From RGIG4034 sp045628945 (GTDB lineage Bacteria; Bacillota; Clostridia; Lachnospirales; Lachnospiraceae): a stretch of DNA of 64,000 nucleotides. Below, piece after piece: positions 32,690-42,134 of this stretch. The position numbers and the translations under genes are program-made. Location: positions 1 to 64,000 of the forward strand of contig JAZQQG010000016.1 in the NCBI GenBank assembly GCA_045628945.1. Reading direction: 5' to 3'. Numbering within the stretch: the first letter of the stretch is position 1; each line of letters begins with the position of its first letter. The notes under the pieces are model-generated. The model was not told where the DNA came from. It did not search any database and worked only from the letters and a program-made list of their open reading frames with translations.

Positions 32690-35344
32690 TTAAGCGAGCA
32701 TTCCTTCCAACACCTTACAAACCTCTGCCACTGCCGCAGGAATACCTGCGGGGTTCTTACCACCGGCCTGCGCCATGGTATCACGGCCACCGCCGCCACC
32801 GCCAACCAGCGCAGCGATTCCCTTAATCAGGTTGCCTGCATGTGCACCCTTCTTCAGTGCCTCGTTCGTTACCATTGCAATCATGTTTACCTTGCCGTCT
32901 TTTTCGGATAAAAGAACAACAACGCCTTCCCCAAGCTTCTCCTTTAACTGGTCGCCCAGGTCACGTAAGCCGTTCATATCCACACCGGCTACGGAGGTAG
33001 CAAGGAGTTTCACACCCTTCACTTCCACCACCTGATCCATTACATCGCCGAGGGCTGCCTTGGCTGCCTGGCTCTTCATCGACTCAATCTCGGACTGCAT
33101 CGCCTTCATTTCAGCCATCAGTGCCGACAGTTTATCGGTTAAGGAAACCGGATTCGTTTTTACGATGGTTGCTGCCTTCTGAATGGTCTCTTCCAGGCCC
33201 TTATAGTATTCTGCCACATTGGCAGCGGTAATTGCTTCAATACGACGAACTCCTGCGGAGACACCGTTCTCGGACAGAATCTTGAAGGACTGGATGGACG
33301 CAGTATTCATCACATGCGTACCACCACAGAATTCCTTGGAGAAATCGCCGATGGAAACGACACGAACCGTCTCACCGTATTTTTCGCCGAAGAGTGCCAT
33401 GGCACCGGTCTGCTTTGCTTCTTCAATGGACATCACATCCGTATGAACCGCAAGTCCCTCTGCAATTTTGTTATTGACAATTGCTTCAACCTTGGCAATC
33501 TCATCGGAAGTCAATGCCTTACCGTAGGTAAAGTCAAAACGGGTACGGGAGGAATCCTGATAGGAACCGGACTGCTTAATTCCGTCACCCAAAACCTCCT
33601 GCAATGCTGCCTGAAGCAAGTGGGTTGCGGTATGATTCTTGCTGGTTGCGTTACGATTGTCCGCATCCACAAGAAGGGTCGCAAGGTCGCCTACCTGAAG
33701 AGTTCCTTCGGTTACCTTACCGATATGACCGATTCTTCCGCCGGGAAGTTTCTCGGTAGCCTCTACCGTAAAGGTAGCGGTAGCGGTCTTGATCACACCG
33801 ATATCTCCCTTCTGACCACCCATGGTCGCATAGAAAGGAGTATTCTTAACAATAACGGTACCCTCTTCGCCCTTAGCAAGGGAATCCTTCAGGGTATCTG
33901 CATCTGCCAATGCCACAACCGTATCCTGTGCGGTTAAGGTATCATATCCCACAAAAGTACTTACAACGGATGCATCCAGGGAATCAAATACACCGCTTCC
34001 GATGGCTAATTTCTGGGAGAAGTTCTGATTCTCACGAGCCTTCTGCTTCTGCTCCTCCATGGCAGCCTTAAAGCCGGCCTCATCCATGCTCATTCCCTCT
34101 TCCTCGGCAAGTTCCAAGGTAAGCTCGTAAGGGAAACCGAAGGTATCATAGAGATAGAATGCTTCTTTACCATCGATGGCGGTAAGCTTTGCTTCCTTCT
34201 TCTGCTCCAGAATCTTCTTGAATTCCTTCATACCGTTCTCAAGAGTTGCCTCGAAACGCTCGATTTCCTTCTTTAACTCCTCCAGAATGAAGTTCTTATT
34301 CTTAACCAGATTCGGATATGCCTCGGAATATACTTCGTCAATGTAAATCTTCGCAATTGCCATGTAATCGTTCATACCAAGACCCAGCACACGGCCGTGA
34401 CGAACCGCACGACGAATCAAACGACGAAGAACGTAGCCTGCACCTGCATTGGCAGGAAGGAGCTTTGCCTCGTCACCGATTAACATGACAGAGGTACGAA
34501 GGTGATCCGCAAGAATTCTCATGGATCTGGTCATCTTCTCGTCTGCATCGTAGGTCTGCTTGGACTGCTTCTCAATGTATGCAATGACTGCAGTAAAAAG
34601 ATCGGTCTTGTAAACGTCCTTGGTGCCGTTTAAGAACGCAAGGTTACGCTCCAGGCCCCAACCGGTATCGACATTCTTCTGCTTCAACGGAGTCAAATGA
34701 CCATCCTTGTGCTTCTCATACTGCATGAATACGTCATTACCAAGCTCGGTATACTTACCGCAATGACAGCCGGGGCCGCAATCCGGACCGCAATCGGGCA
34801 CATCTGCAATGAAGAACATCTCGCTGTCAGGACCGCAGGGACCGTACTCAAGTCCCCACCAGTTGTCTTCCGCGGGAAGGTAATAGATATTCTCGGGTTT
34901 GAATCCGGAAGCGATACGGAAGGATGCACCCTCCTCATCACGGGGCGCATTCTCATCTCCTGCAAAAACAGTGGCAGCAAGATGATCGGCATCAAAACCG
35001 AACACCTGCGTCAGCAGTTCAAAGCTCCACTTGCAGCGCTCCTCCTTAAAATAGTCACCCAGACTCCAGCTACCCATCATCTCAAAGAAGGTAACATGGC
35101 TCTTGTCGCCTACGGAATCGATATCATTCGTACGAACACAGCCCTGTACGTTACAGAGTCTTGTTCCCTTCGGATGCTTCTCTCCCAATAAATAAGGCAT
35201 TAAAGGCTGCATACCGGCCACATTGAACATAACGCCGGTCGAACCGTCGGATACCAGAGATACGGCTCCTACATCCACATGGCCTCTCGCCTTGTAGAAC
35301 TCAAGCCAGGAATTTCTTAATTCATTCGAATCGAATTGTTTCAC
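32690..35344 (-). CDS. alaS: Alanine-tRNA ligase
   Basis: 884 residues from a GTG at 35344; this start has GGAGG seven bases upstream and gives the normal N-terminus (KQFDSNELRNSWLEFY). A longer frame upstream is rejected. Class II motifs are intact (GCVRTNDID, THVTFFEMMGS-like region, GWGLERNLAF). The editing domain has HTATHLLQAAL and CGGTHV with zinc-binding His/Cys. The C-Ala domain ends with LIKGIAALVGGGGGGRDTMA. Joins alanine to tRNA-Ala and edits Ser/Gly errors. Divergent from the glycosyltransferase gene; no T-box leader is visible in the short upstream region. Confidence 0.98.
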   Translation of the reverse strand: MKQFDSNELRNSWLEFYKARGHVDVGAVSLVSDGSTGVMFNVAGMQPLMPYLLGEKHPKGTRLCNVQGCVRTNDIDSVGDKSHVTFFEMMGSWSLGDYFKEERCKWSFELLTQVFGFDADHLAATVFAGDENAPRDEEGASFRIASGFKPENIYYLPAEDNWWGLEYGPCGPDSEMFFIADVPDCGPDCGPGCHCGKYTELGNDVFMQYEKHKDGHLTPLKQKNVDTGWGLERNLAFLNGTKDVYKTDLFTAVIAYIEKQSKQTYDADEKMTRSMRILADHLRTSVMLIGDEAKLLPANAGAGYVLRRLIRRAVRHGRVLGLGMNDYMAIAKIYIDEVYSEAYPNLVKNKNFILEELKKEIERFEATLENGMKEFKKILEQKKEAKLTAIDGKEAFYLYDTFGFPYELTLELAEEEGMSMDEAGFKAAMEEQKQKARENQNFSQKLAIGSGVFDSLDASVVSTFVGYDTLTAQDTVVALADADTLKDSLAKGEEGTVIVKNTPFYATMGGQKGDIGVIKTATATFTVEATEKLPGGRIGHIGKVTEGTLQVGDLATLLVDADNRNATSKNHTATHLLQAALQEVLGDGIKQSGSYQDSSRTRFDFTYGKALTSDEIAKVEAIVNNKIAEGLAVHTDVMSIEEAKQTGAMALFGEKYGETVRVVSIGDFSKEFCGGTHVMNTASIQSFKILSENGVSAGVRRIEAITAANVAEYYKGLEETIQKAATIVKTNPVSLTDKLSALMAEMKAMQSEIESMKSQAAKAALGDVMDQVVEVKGVKLLATSVAGVDMNGLRDLGDQLKEKLGEGVVVLLSEKDGKVNMIAMVTNEALKKGAHAGNLIKGIAALVGGGGGGRDTMAQAGGKNPAGIPAAVAEVCKVLEGMLA

Positions 35345-35369
35345 GATATTTCCTCCAAAAATCCTTATG

Positions 35370-35384
35370 GTCTGACGATCAGAC
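35370..35384 (-). promoter_or_regulatory. Short hairpin in the alaS leader
   Basis: GTCTGACGATCAGAC forms a 6-bp stem with a 3-base loop about 25 bases before the GTG start. It could modulate translation; alternatively an operator or chance palindrome. Confidence 0.35.
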
Positions 35385-35419
35385 ATAATAAGGGCATTGA
35401 TTTAACAAAATCTCTAATG

Positions 35420-35448
35420 ATGATAGCTCATTTATCCGATAAAATCAA
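35420..35448 (-). promoter_or_regulatory. Probable promoter of alaS
   Basis: On the minus strand TTGATT (35443-35448), 17-bp spacer, TATCAT (35420-35425), giving a leader of about 70 bases. Confidence 0.6.
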
Positions 35449-35502
35449 TGAGAACCTACACAGAATACGCACTTATGGCGTTTCATTCGAAAGGAAACAA
35501 CT

Positions 35503-36549
35503 ATGGTAACCGTTTCGGTCTGCATGATTGTCAAAAATGAAGCTGCAATCCTATCGCGATGCTTAGATTCGCTTCAGGGAATCTACGATGAATTAATCAT
35601 TGTCGACACCGGTTCTACGGACCGCACCGTCGAGATTGCAAAAAGCTATACGGACAAGGTATATTCATTCCCCTGGGTCAACGACTTTAGTGCCGCTCGC
35701 AACGAATCCCTGCGTCACGCAACAAGCGACTATCTCTATGTGGTGGATGCGGATGAGGTACTGACCCCGGAGGGCCGCAAGCTGTTATCCGAATACAAGA
35801 ACCATCTGCTGGAAAAAGAAAACCCGGATATCGTGCAGATGTATTACACGAATCAGTTGTCTTTTAACACGGTCTATAACTACGATGAAGAGCTTCGGCC
35901 GAAGCTCTATAAGCGAAGTGCCGGTTTTCGTTTTGAGAATCCGGTGCACGAAGCGGTTCGGGTACTGGACTCCCATAAAGTCCTTACCAGCGAGATTCGT
36001 ATTAAACATCTGCCCCAGAGTCTCCACGGAAGCCGTGACCTGGCAATTTTCGTGGAAAAATACGGGAAGGAAGACTCGCCTTCCATGAATGCCCATCTGA
36101 CGGACCAATATGCAAGAGAACTCTTCATCTGCGGACAGGCGGCGGATTTTTACGATGCCGAGACCGCGTTTTTGCATGTTCTGCAGGATCCGAACGCAGA
36201 GGAGGCCATGTTAAAAAAAGCCGCTCTGGTACTCATGCAACTGGGGGCTTTTCGAGGAAACCTCCCTGAGCTTATGAAATACAGTCTCAAGGTCCTTGCC
36301 ATGGAAGGCTGCAGTGAAGCTTTCTGCATTCTCGGCGATTACTATTATGAAAACGGCGACTTCGAAGAAGCCGCCATTTGGTATTATAATGCTGCTTATG
36401 AAGTTCTCCCCCTACTCACCATTCGTGCCGGGAAGGAGTTGCCCCTTACGGGTCTTGTCAAAACCTATCAAGCCCTGGGACTCCCCGAGGTTGCCGCTGA
36501 TTATGAATCACAGCTTAACTCGAACGGTGCCAACGGAAGCTTACTCTGA
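35503..36549 (+). CDS. Family 2 glycosyltransferase with TPR-like C-terminus
   Basis: 348 residues, the only convincing plus-strand gene, start ATG at 35503 with AAAGGA seven bases upstream. GT-A fold family 2: VCMIVKNEAAILSRCLDSL, VDTGSTDRT, NDFSAARNESL and the metal-binding YLYVVDADEV. This set fits the SunS/clostridial GT2 group with TPR-like C-terminal helices (about 190-348, EEAAIWYYNAAYE). Transfers a sugar from a nucleotide donor to an unknown acceptor, perhaps a peptide or polysaccharide. Its last 16 codons overlap the 3' end of the convergent esterase gene. Confidence 0.88.
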   Translation: MVTVSVCMIVKNEAAILSRCLDSLQGIYDELIIVDTGSTDRTVEIAKSYTDKVYSFPWVNDFSAARNESLRHATSDYLYVVDADEVLTPEGRKLLSEYKNHLLEKENPDIVQMYYTNQLSFNTVYNYDEELRPKLYKRSAGFRFENPVHEAVRVLDSHKVLTSEIRIKHLPQSLHGSRDLAIFVEKYGKEDSPSMNAHLTDQYARELFICGQAADFYDAETAFLHVLQDPNAEEAMLKKAALVLMQLGAFRGNLPELMKYSLKVLAMEGCSEAFCILGDYYYENGDFEEAAIWYYNAAYEVLPLLTIRAGKELPLTGLVKTYQALGLPEVAADYESQLNSNGANGSLL

Positions 36550-38114
36550 TTATAGAACCATACCGTGCCGTAGTTCGTCCAAAGATAGCGAACGCCGCAC
36601 GGTTTTTCTATGCCCTCAGCGCGAAGGGTAACCGTATGATTCACCACCCGCACTTCGGTAGCAGGAAGATACTCTCCCGCTTCATTTCTCACTTCAAATC
36701 CTTTCGCCGCCTCCGGAATCGACAGATAGGAAAGGCTTTCTTCCGCGCGTGTCGGTTGTACCAGTAAGCCCTCCTTTGCATTGGCCATGGAGATGATGAT
36801 TTGATCTCCGACACAGTCAATCTCTGCCGGAGCAGGACCGTAGGATTCCTCTATGCTGCCCTTTCCGTACAGATTAAAAAGTGCCAGTCTGGCAAGACGA
36901 TTTGCCACGATTCTCTTTTCCTTCGGATGGATTTCATTCCATTCCCCCTGATCGATGCAGACCGCCACATAGCACTTCGGAAGTTCGGTACATACCTCCA
37001 TCTGGGCCTTTCGGATGATCGGCCAGTTCTTCTTGTCCGGTTCCCCTTTGTAGCGATGCATCGGAAGCTGAACATAGAGAAACGGAAGCTCCTCATCCAT
37101 GAATTCCGCTCTCCATTCCCGAATCAAGTCAGTAAAAAGAGCATGATAGGATTCTGGCTTATGATCGTCACTCTCGCCCTGATAATAAATGACTCCGCGA
37201 AGTCCGTAGGGGCACACCCGCGACAGCATCGTCTCATGCAAGCCCCCGGGACGATAAGGATTCTTACAGTTCATAGGACCAGGATACAGACAGGGACCCA
37301 GAATCGTTTGCACCTCATCCCAGGTAATCTCCGGATTCTTTGTATAGAGTTCCCCGCAGCGGCGGTCCCATTCCGTATGCTTGGCAAGATAGGTATCATA
37401 GGCCACGATCTGCTCTTCCTCTTCCTTGCCTGCGATGGCTTCCTCATATTCTGTCACATAGGAACGCGTCTCAGGGTTTGCGGCAATCACTTCTCTTCTC
37501 ATCCAGGCCGAAGCGGAGGTTCCTCCCCAGTTACAGCCGATGATTCCAACCGGACAATCCAATTGATTCGAAAGCTCCCTTGCAAAAAAGAAGCCCACCG
37601 CCGACCATGCCTTGGCATCCTCTTTTGAAAAAAGCGTCCAACCGTCCGTACGGGAATGATCAAAGAAAGCCTGATCCAAATAGGACTCCTTTCGGGTGTA
37701 ATAGAATCGCACCCGACAGTTCTTCTCGGTTGCCAGAATCTGCTTTCCATCCAGAGCATTCTGAAGTTCCAGTTCCATATTGGACTGACCGCCGGCAAGA
37801 TAGACTTCTCCGAATACCACATCGCGATAGATTGTCTCCGTCTCACCGTCCGTAATATGAAGTTCGTAATTCTCCAGACCATGCTCGGAGGTTACCGCAG
37901 GAAGTGTAATCAAAAAGCGCTGCGACCCTTCTTCGATCACCGTGCTTCCTTCCCGCACTACCTGTCCGTCAAGGGTGAGGGTTGCCCGAAGGGATACGCC
38001 GGGTCTTCCTTCTCCGAACAGATGAATCTCTTTATCCCTTTGCAAAACGCAATGATCCGAGAAAACGGGATATAAACAAAACGTTTCCTTTTCTCTGAGA
38101 AACTGTCCTTTCAT
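36501..38114 (-). CDS. Sialate O-acetylesterase-like SGNH hydrolase
   Basis: 537 residues. The family opening FSDHCVLQRDKEIHLFGEG, then GGQSNMELELQNAL (nucleophile Ser in GQSNM), CNWGGTSASAWMRRE and IYYQGESD, mark 9-O-acetylesterases of the SGNH/DUF303 group; the C-terminal beta part follows. There is no signal peptide, so it acts inside the cell, on acetylated sugars taken up from mucin, xylan or plant glycans (substrate unknown). Its ATG overlaps the stop of the serine hydrolase gene (ATGA), and the 3' end overlaps the GT2 gene by 49 bp on the other strand. Confidence 0.88.
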   Translation of the reverse strand: MKGQFLREKETFCLYPVFSDHCVLQRDKEIHLFGEGRPGVSLRATLTLDGQVVREGSTVIEEGSQRFLITLPAVTSEHGLENYELHITDGETETIYRDVVFGEVYLAGGQSNMELELQNALDGKQILATEKNCRVRFYYTRKESYLDQAFFDHSRTDGWTLFSKEDAKAWSAVGFFFARELSNQLDCPVGIIGCNWGGTSASAWMRREVIAANPETRSYVTEYEEAIAGKEEEEQIVAYDTYLAKHTEWDRRCGELYTKNPEITWDEVQTILGPCLYPGPMNCKNPYRPGGLHETMLSRVCPYGLRGVIYYQGESDDHKPESYHALFTDLIREWRAEFMDEELPFLYVQLPMHRYKGEPDKKNWPIIRKAQMEVCTELPKCYVAVCIDQGEWNEIHPKEKRIVANRLARLALFNLYGKGSIEESYGPAPAEIDCVGDQIIISMANAKEGLLVQPTRAEESLSYLSIPEAAKGFEVRNEAGEYLPATEVRVVNHTVTLRAEGIEKPCGVRYLWTNYGTVWFYNQSKLPLAPFELSCDS

Positions 38115-39313
38115 CGTTCAACTCCTTCTGCTTCATACAATACTTTTTTTAATTCCTGAAGAGGCTTCGGGCCGTTCGTACAGGCGGTCTGAATCATGTA
38201 GAGGAAAGTGATTTTTTCTACCGGATCCACATAGAAATAGTTTCCGGTCCAACCGTCCCAACCAAATTCGCCGATTTTTCCGGCAACCGCCTTTTCAGGG
38301 TCCTCCAAAACACGCATCAATCCACCGTAACCGTACCCCTCGCAGGAATCCCAGTTGAAGGTCTTTCGCTGGTCCTTGGTTAAGTGGTTCGTGGCAAGGA
38401 AATGAATCGCTTCCGCCGAGACAATCCGTTCTCCGGTAAGTGGATTGATTCCCTCCAGGGCAAGCATTCTTGCAAAATGCTCATAATCCTCCATGGTGGA
38501 CACTAAACCTGCGCCGCCGATTTCAAAGGAGGGCGGATTCTGATATCGGTTATAAATTCCCAGGTGCTCCCAGGTAAGAGGATTTAACGCCCCTTTCTCA
38601 TCGCGAATATACACCTGGGCGAATCGTTCTCTTTTCTCTGCGGGCACCCAAAATGCGGTATCCGACATCTGAAGCGGTCCAAACAATTTCTCCTCCAGAA
38701 AAGAAGAATACTTTTTACCGCTTGCGACTTCAATAACGGCGGCAATCACATCCGCGCCGGCCGAATAATACCACGCTTCTCCCGGCTGATACAAAAGAGG
38801 ATTCCGACCGATAGCATTACACATCTCCACGGTAGAAACGGTTTCCCCGGCACGCATCTTCTCGTAGAAGCGGTCAAAAACCTTGCACATTTCCCTCTCC
38901 GGCTCATACCACTGATCCGGATACACAAGTCCTGCCGTCATGGTAAGAAGGTCATATAAGGTCGATGGTCTTTTCACAGGAATCAGACCGTTCTCGGTAT
39001 AGACCTGCTGGTCTGTAAATCCCTCCAGATATGTTGCTACCGGATCCTCCAGCGACACCAGTCCCTCCTCCACGGCAATCATCAGGGCAACGGCCGTGAC
39101 GGGCTTGGTCATACTGTACATTCGATAGATGGTGTCCTTCGCAATGGGACGTTTTTCCTCTGCGTCTGCGTATCCAAAGCACTCATCATAGAGAAGTTCT
39201 CCCTCCTTACGAATGCGAAGATGTCCGCCCTTCATAAGGTCGGTCGCCACCTGCTTACGCATCAGATCGGACAATCGGTTTGCTTTGCTCTCATTCCATA
39301 TCCAATCAGCCAT
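38111..39313 (-). CDS. Serine hydrolase of the beta-lactamase/penicillin-binding fold
   Basis: 400 residues from the ATG at 39313; a longer frame would enter the GH3 gene deeper. Class C beta-lactamase-like fold: YRMYSMTKPVTAVALM carries the SxxK nucleophile pair (Ser-Met-Thr-Lys), WYYSAGADVIAAVIE gives the YxN-like YSA motif, and GWDGWTGNYF near the end replaces the HxG/KTG motif. Such esterases often accompany glycan-degradation genes. No signal peptide. It overlaps the GH3 stop by 8 bp and the esterase start by 4 bp, so all three are one unit. Confidence 0.88.
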   Translation of the reverse strand: MADWIWNESKANRLSDLMRKQVATDLMKGGHLRIRKEGELLYDECFGYADAEEKRPIAKDTIYRMYSMTKPVTAVALMIAVEEGLVSLEDPVATYLEGFTDQQVYTENGLIPVKRPSTLYDLLTMTAGLVYPDQWYEPEREMCKVFDRFYEKMRAGETVSTVEMCNAIGRNPLLYQPGEAWYYSAGADVIAAVIEVASGKKYSSFLEEKLFGPLQMSDTAFWVPAEKRERFAQVYIRDEKGALNPLTWEHLGIYNRYQNPPSFEIGGAGLVSTMEDYEHFARMLALEGINPLTGERIVSAEAIHFLATNHLTKDQRKTFNWDSCEGYGYGGLMRVLEDPEKAVAGKIGEFGWDGWTGNYFYVDPVEKITFLYMIQTACTNGPKPLQELKKVLYEAEGVER

Positions 39314-42107
39314 AGATGTAATCCGAATAACTTGCACCACCCCAAGGAAGGTACGGGTCATATTCCTTTTCAAAAGTGAACTTCATATTTTTCAGTTTCA
39401 GGCCACCCTGTGCAAAATAGAGTCGCATAATACCGAACTTGGCACTTAACAGAATCTTACGACGAATGGTGACGTCTTTCCCGTCCGAACCATGGAAGGA
39501 GAAGCTTCCTCCCGGAATACTCTGGAAGAATACGCCGACCGTGAACTGCGACAATTCGGAGGCATCCGCACTGGCTGTCATATCAAGATAATAGCAGCCA
39601 CGCTCCACAGCATCCAGGCCAAGCACAAAGCTGGTACCCTTGGTGGTATCCACCTCACTTAAGTCAATGACCGAACCGTCCTTTACCTCGTAATAGATCA
39701 CCTTCGAAGGATCAAAATCCTCCGTCTCTTCGGAGTAATTCAACACCTCCAGATCAATCGGTTCGCCCAGCATTCGCTTCATGGTGTTCAGTTTCATCAG
39801 TAAACCGCAGATATTGCCGGCCATTCTGGCAAGCTGACCGCGGGTAATGGTACCTGCCTCTAACTCCCGAAGCGTATCATCGTCGGTTGAGTTGTTCTGT
39901 GCATCCGGGCAAACCGCATAGAAATCATTCTGTGCAAGAACCAGACGCGAAAAGGTATTTTTGCGAATCAGCGCGCCGCGATCACCGATATTGGCCCACC
40001 AGTCGGTCATAACGATTCCCCGGAAGCCCCACTCATTACGCAGGATACAGGTATTCAAGTCATGGCGACCGTTGGTCCAGGTACCGTTTACGGCACCGTA
40101 GGTCGTCATAACGGAATCTGCGCCGCCTTCCTTCACTGCAATCTCATAGCCCTTCAGATAGATTTCACGCAGTGCTCGCTCCGATACCACCGAATCCATT
40201 CCATGACGGTTATGCTCACGGTTGTTCGCACAGAAATGCTTCAAGGTTCCGGTTACTCCGGCACTGTGAAGTCCACGAATCTGCGCCGCCGCCATCTTAC
40301 CGGTAATCAGAGGATCCTCACTGAAATATTCGAAATTTCGTCCGTTTAAGGCATAGCGATGAATATTGATTCCGGGCCCCAACAAAACGTCCACATGATT
40401 CTTGGTCATTTCCATTCCCAGATAGGAATACAGTTTTTCGTTCTGGTCCGGATTCCAGGTACATGCCAAAAGAGTACCGTTCGGAAGACTAAAGGCTCTC
40501 GTTCCGCAGTCCAAACGCATGCCGGAAGGTCCATCGGAACAACATCCGCAGGGAACACCAAGTTCCTTAAGAGTCGGGCTGATTCCACCGAAAGCGGCCG
40601 CCGTACCGGGAGTAACCTTCGGACTTCCCATTCCTTCTCCACGGATAATTGCAGACAAATCCTCGTCGGTCATCTGGGCAACAAAGTCCTCCATGGATGC
40701 CTTCCCCTCCCGTACATCCTTCAATCGAATGCCGGTATCTCCCGTGTAAGGCTTGTGGGAAGGACAATCCTCTTTTGCAACCTTCGCATCGGAATACTCC
40801 GGGAACACAACACTTCTCCAGGCGGTTGTATAACCTCCTTCCACTGCAACGGGATAGAGTCGATCGAATTTCTGAATCGGTGCCATCTGCATGGAAAGTT
40901 TCTCAACAAGTACGGTATCCGACACCTCCACGGTACCGGCTACTACCGCATCACGACAGTTCGCACCCACATAATAGGTATAGGTTCCGGCTTCCAATAC
41001 ATAGGAACTCTGATATTCGGTCAGGCCGGTATCATCATAAGAGGCAATCGTTGCATCCGGAACGGATAAGAGAATCGTTTCACTTTCACCGGGTGCCAGG
41101 TCTTTGGTTTTGGCAAAAGCAGCTAAGGATCTTGCGGGCTTCCCCAATACGCCCTGCGGACATTCCACATAGACCTGAACAACCTCCTTGCCGACAGCCG
41201 AACCGGTGTTGGTCACCTTCACCTCCATGGTTGTCACAATGTCTTTCCGGACCGGTGCGTTCAAAAGTTCCGTGGAAAACGTAGTATAGGAAAGACCGTA
41301 ACCGAAGGGGAAACGTACCGCCTCTTTGTCAAAGGTCTCAAAATAGCGATAGCCGACATAAATATCTTCTGCGTAGATGCTCTCCTCATGGTCGGAGAAG
41401 TTCTCGGTAACGGGAGAACGATTCAGGTCCTTCAGAATCGTATCCGCCAGACGACCGCCGGGATTCTCAATGCCAAGAAGCACATCCACGGTCCCGTAGG
41501 CTCCCTGCTCTCCACCCTGCCATGCATAAAGAATGGCATCCGGATTCACTTCCATCATTTCTTCCAGGTCAAGAACGGCACTGACATTCATCACAACTAC
41601 CATCTTCGCAAAAGCATTACGAACCCTGCGAAGCATTGCCACTTCCTTATCGGAAAGACGATACGCGCCGGGAGCATTCGCATAATCCTGCTCCTCTCCT
41701 GCCGTACGACCGATGATTACGATTGCCACATCGGAAGATGCAGCGGCCGCCGTGGCAACCTCCTCCGTAAGTTCCATCTCTTCCTGACTCCAGGGCTCCG
41801 AACCGAAACCGACACCGTTTACAAAGGGATGTTCTTTTTCGTATTCCGCATAAACCGTGCGAAGTTCTTCATTCAGGGTGACTCCTGCGGCTTCAAGCGC
41901 CTCCGGAATCGTGGCAACATGAGGAACATTTACCATACCACCGGACCCGGTTCCGCTCTTGTAGTAATGATTCTGAATGCGTCCGAAAACCGAAAGCTTC
42001 GTATCCTTCGAAAGAGGCAGCACCCCACCGTCATTTTTTAACAGGACAATTCCTTCCGCAACCGTATGTCTTGCACATTTCTCATACTCCAACCAATCCA
42101 ATACCAT
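39306..42107 (-). CDS. Glycoside hydrolase family 3 beta-glucosidase with permuted domain order
   Basis: 933 residues. The usual GH3 order is reversed. The (alpha/beta)6 sandwich domain comes first (about 10-275, GIVLLKNDGGVLPLS, IIGRTAGEEQDYA, FGYGLSYTTF). A fibronectin III-like part follows (about 285-390), then the TIM-like catalytic domain (about 440-800) with CSDGPSGMR, GPGINIHR, KHFCANNREHNRH and the nucleophile in VMTDWWAN (Asp about 699). This arrangement is known from rumen Butyrivibrio/Ruminococcus enzymes. Cytoplasmic, no signal peptide. It should release glucose or other sugars from non-reducing ends. It is in an operon with a membrane protein (28 bp upstream) and two further hydrolases. 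Confidence 0.92.
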   Translation of the reverse strand: MVLDWLEYEKCARHTVAEGIVLLKNDGGVLPLSKDTKLSVFGRIQNHYYKSGTGSGGMVNVPHVATIPEALEAAGVTLNEELRTVYAEYEKEHPFVNGVGFGSEPWSQEEMELTEEVATAAAASSDVAIVIIGRTAGEEQDYANAPGAYRLSDKEVAMLRRVRNAFAKMVVVMNVSAVLDLEEMMEVNPDAILYAWQGGEQGAYGTVDVLLGIENPGGRLADTILKDLNRSPVTENFSDHEESIYAEDIYVGYRYFETFDKEAVRFPFGYGLSYTTFSTELLNAPVRKDIVTTMEVKVTNTGSAVGKEVVQVYVECPQGVLGKPARSLAAFAKTKDLAPGESETILLSVPDATIASYDDTGLTEYQSSYVLEAGTYTYYVGANCRDAVVAGTVEVSDTVLVEKLSMQMAPIQKFDRLYPVAVEGGYTTAWRSVVFPEYSDAKVAKEDCPSHKPYTGDTGIRLKDVREGKASMEDFVAQMTDEDLSAIIRGEGMGSPKVTPGTAAAFGGISPTLKELGVPCGCCSDGPSGMRLDCGTRAFSLPNGTLLACTWNPDQNEKLYSYLGMEMTKNHVDVLLGPGINIHRYALNGRNFEYFSEDPLITGKMAAAQIRGLHSAGVTGTLKHFCANNREHNRHGMDSVVSERALREIYLKGYEIAVKEGGADSVMTTYGAVNGTWTNGRHDLNTCILRNEWGFRGIVMTDWWANIGDRGALIRKNTFSRLVLAQNDFYAVCPDAQNNSTDDDTLRELEAGTITRGQLARMAGNICGLLMKLNTMKRMLGEPIDLEVLNYSEETEDFDPSKVIYYEVKDGSVIDLSEVDTTKGTSFVLGLDAVERGCYYLDMTASADASELSQFTVGVFFQSIPGGSFSFHGSDGKDVTIRRKILLSAKFGIMRLYFAQGGLKLKNMKFTFEKEYDPYLPWGGASYSDYIYG

Positions 42108-42134
42108 AAATCCTTCTCCCTTCCCGTCTCTGTA

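Noticed and set aside
35345..35502. T-box riboswitch before alaS
   Set aside because: Only about 160 bp separate alaS from the divergent gene, and no T-box consensus or specifier loop is seen.
36801..37628. 275-codon plus-strand frame opposite the esterase
   Set aside because: Antisense shadow of the SGNH hydrolase gene.
40359..41069. 236-codon plus-strand frame opposite the GH3 gene
   Set aside because: Antisense shadow; the GH3 frame has all catalytic motifs.
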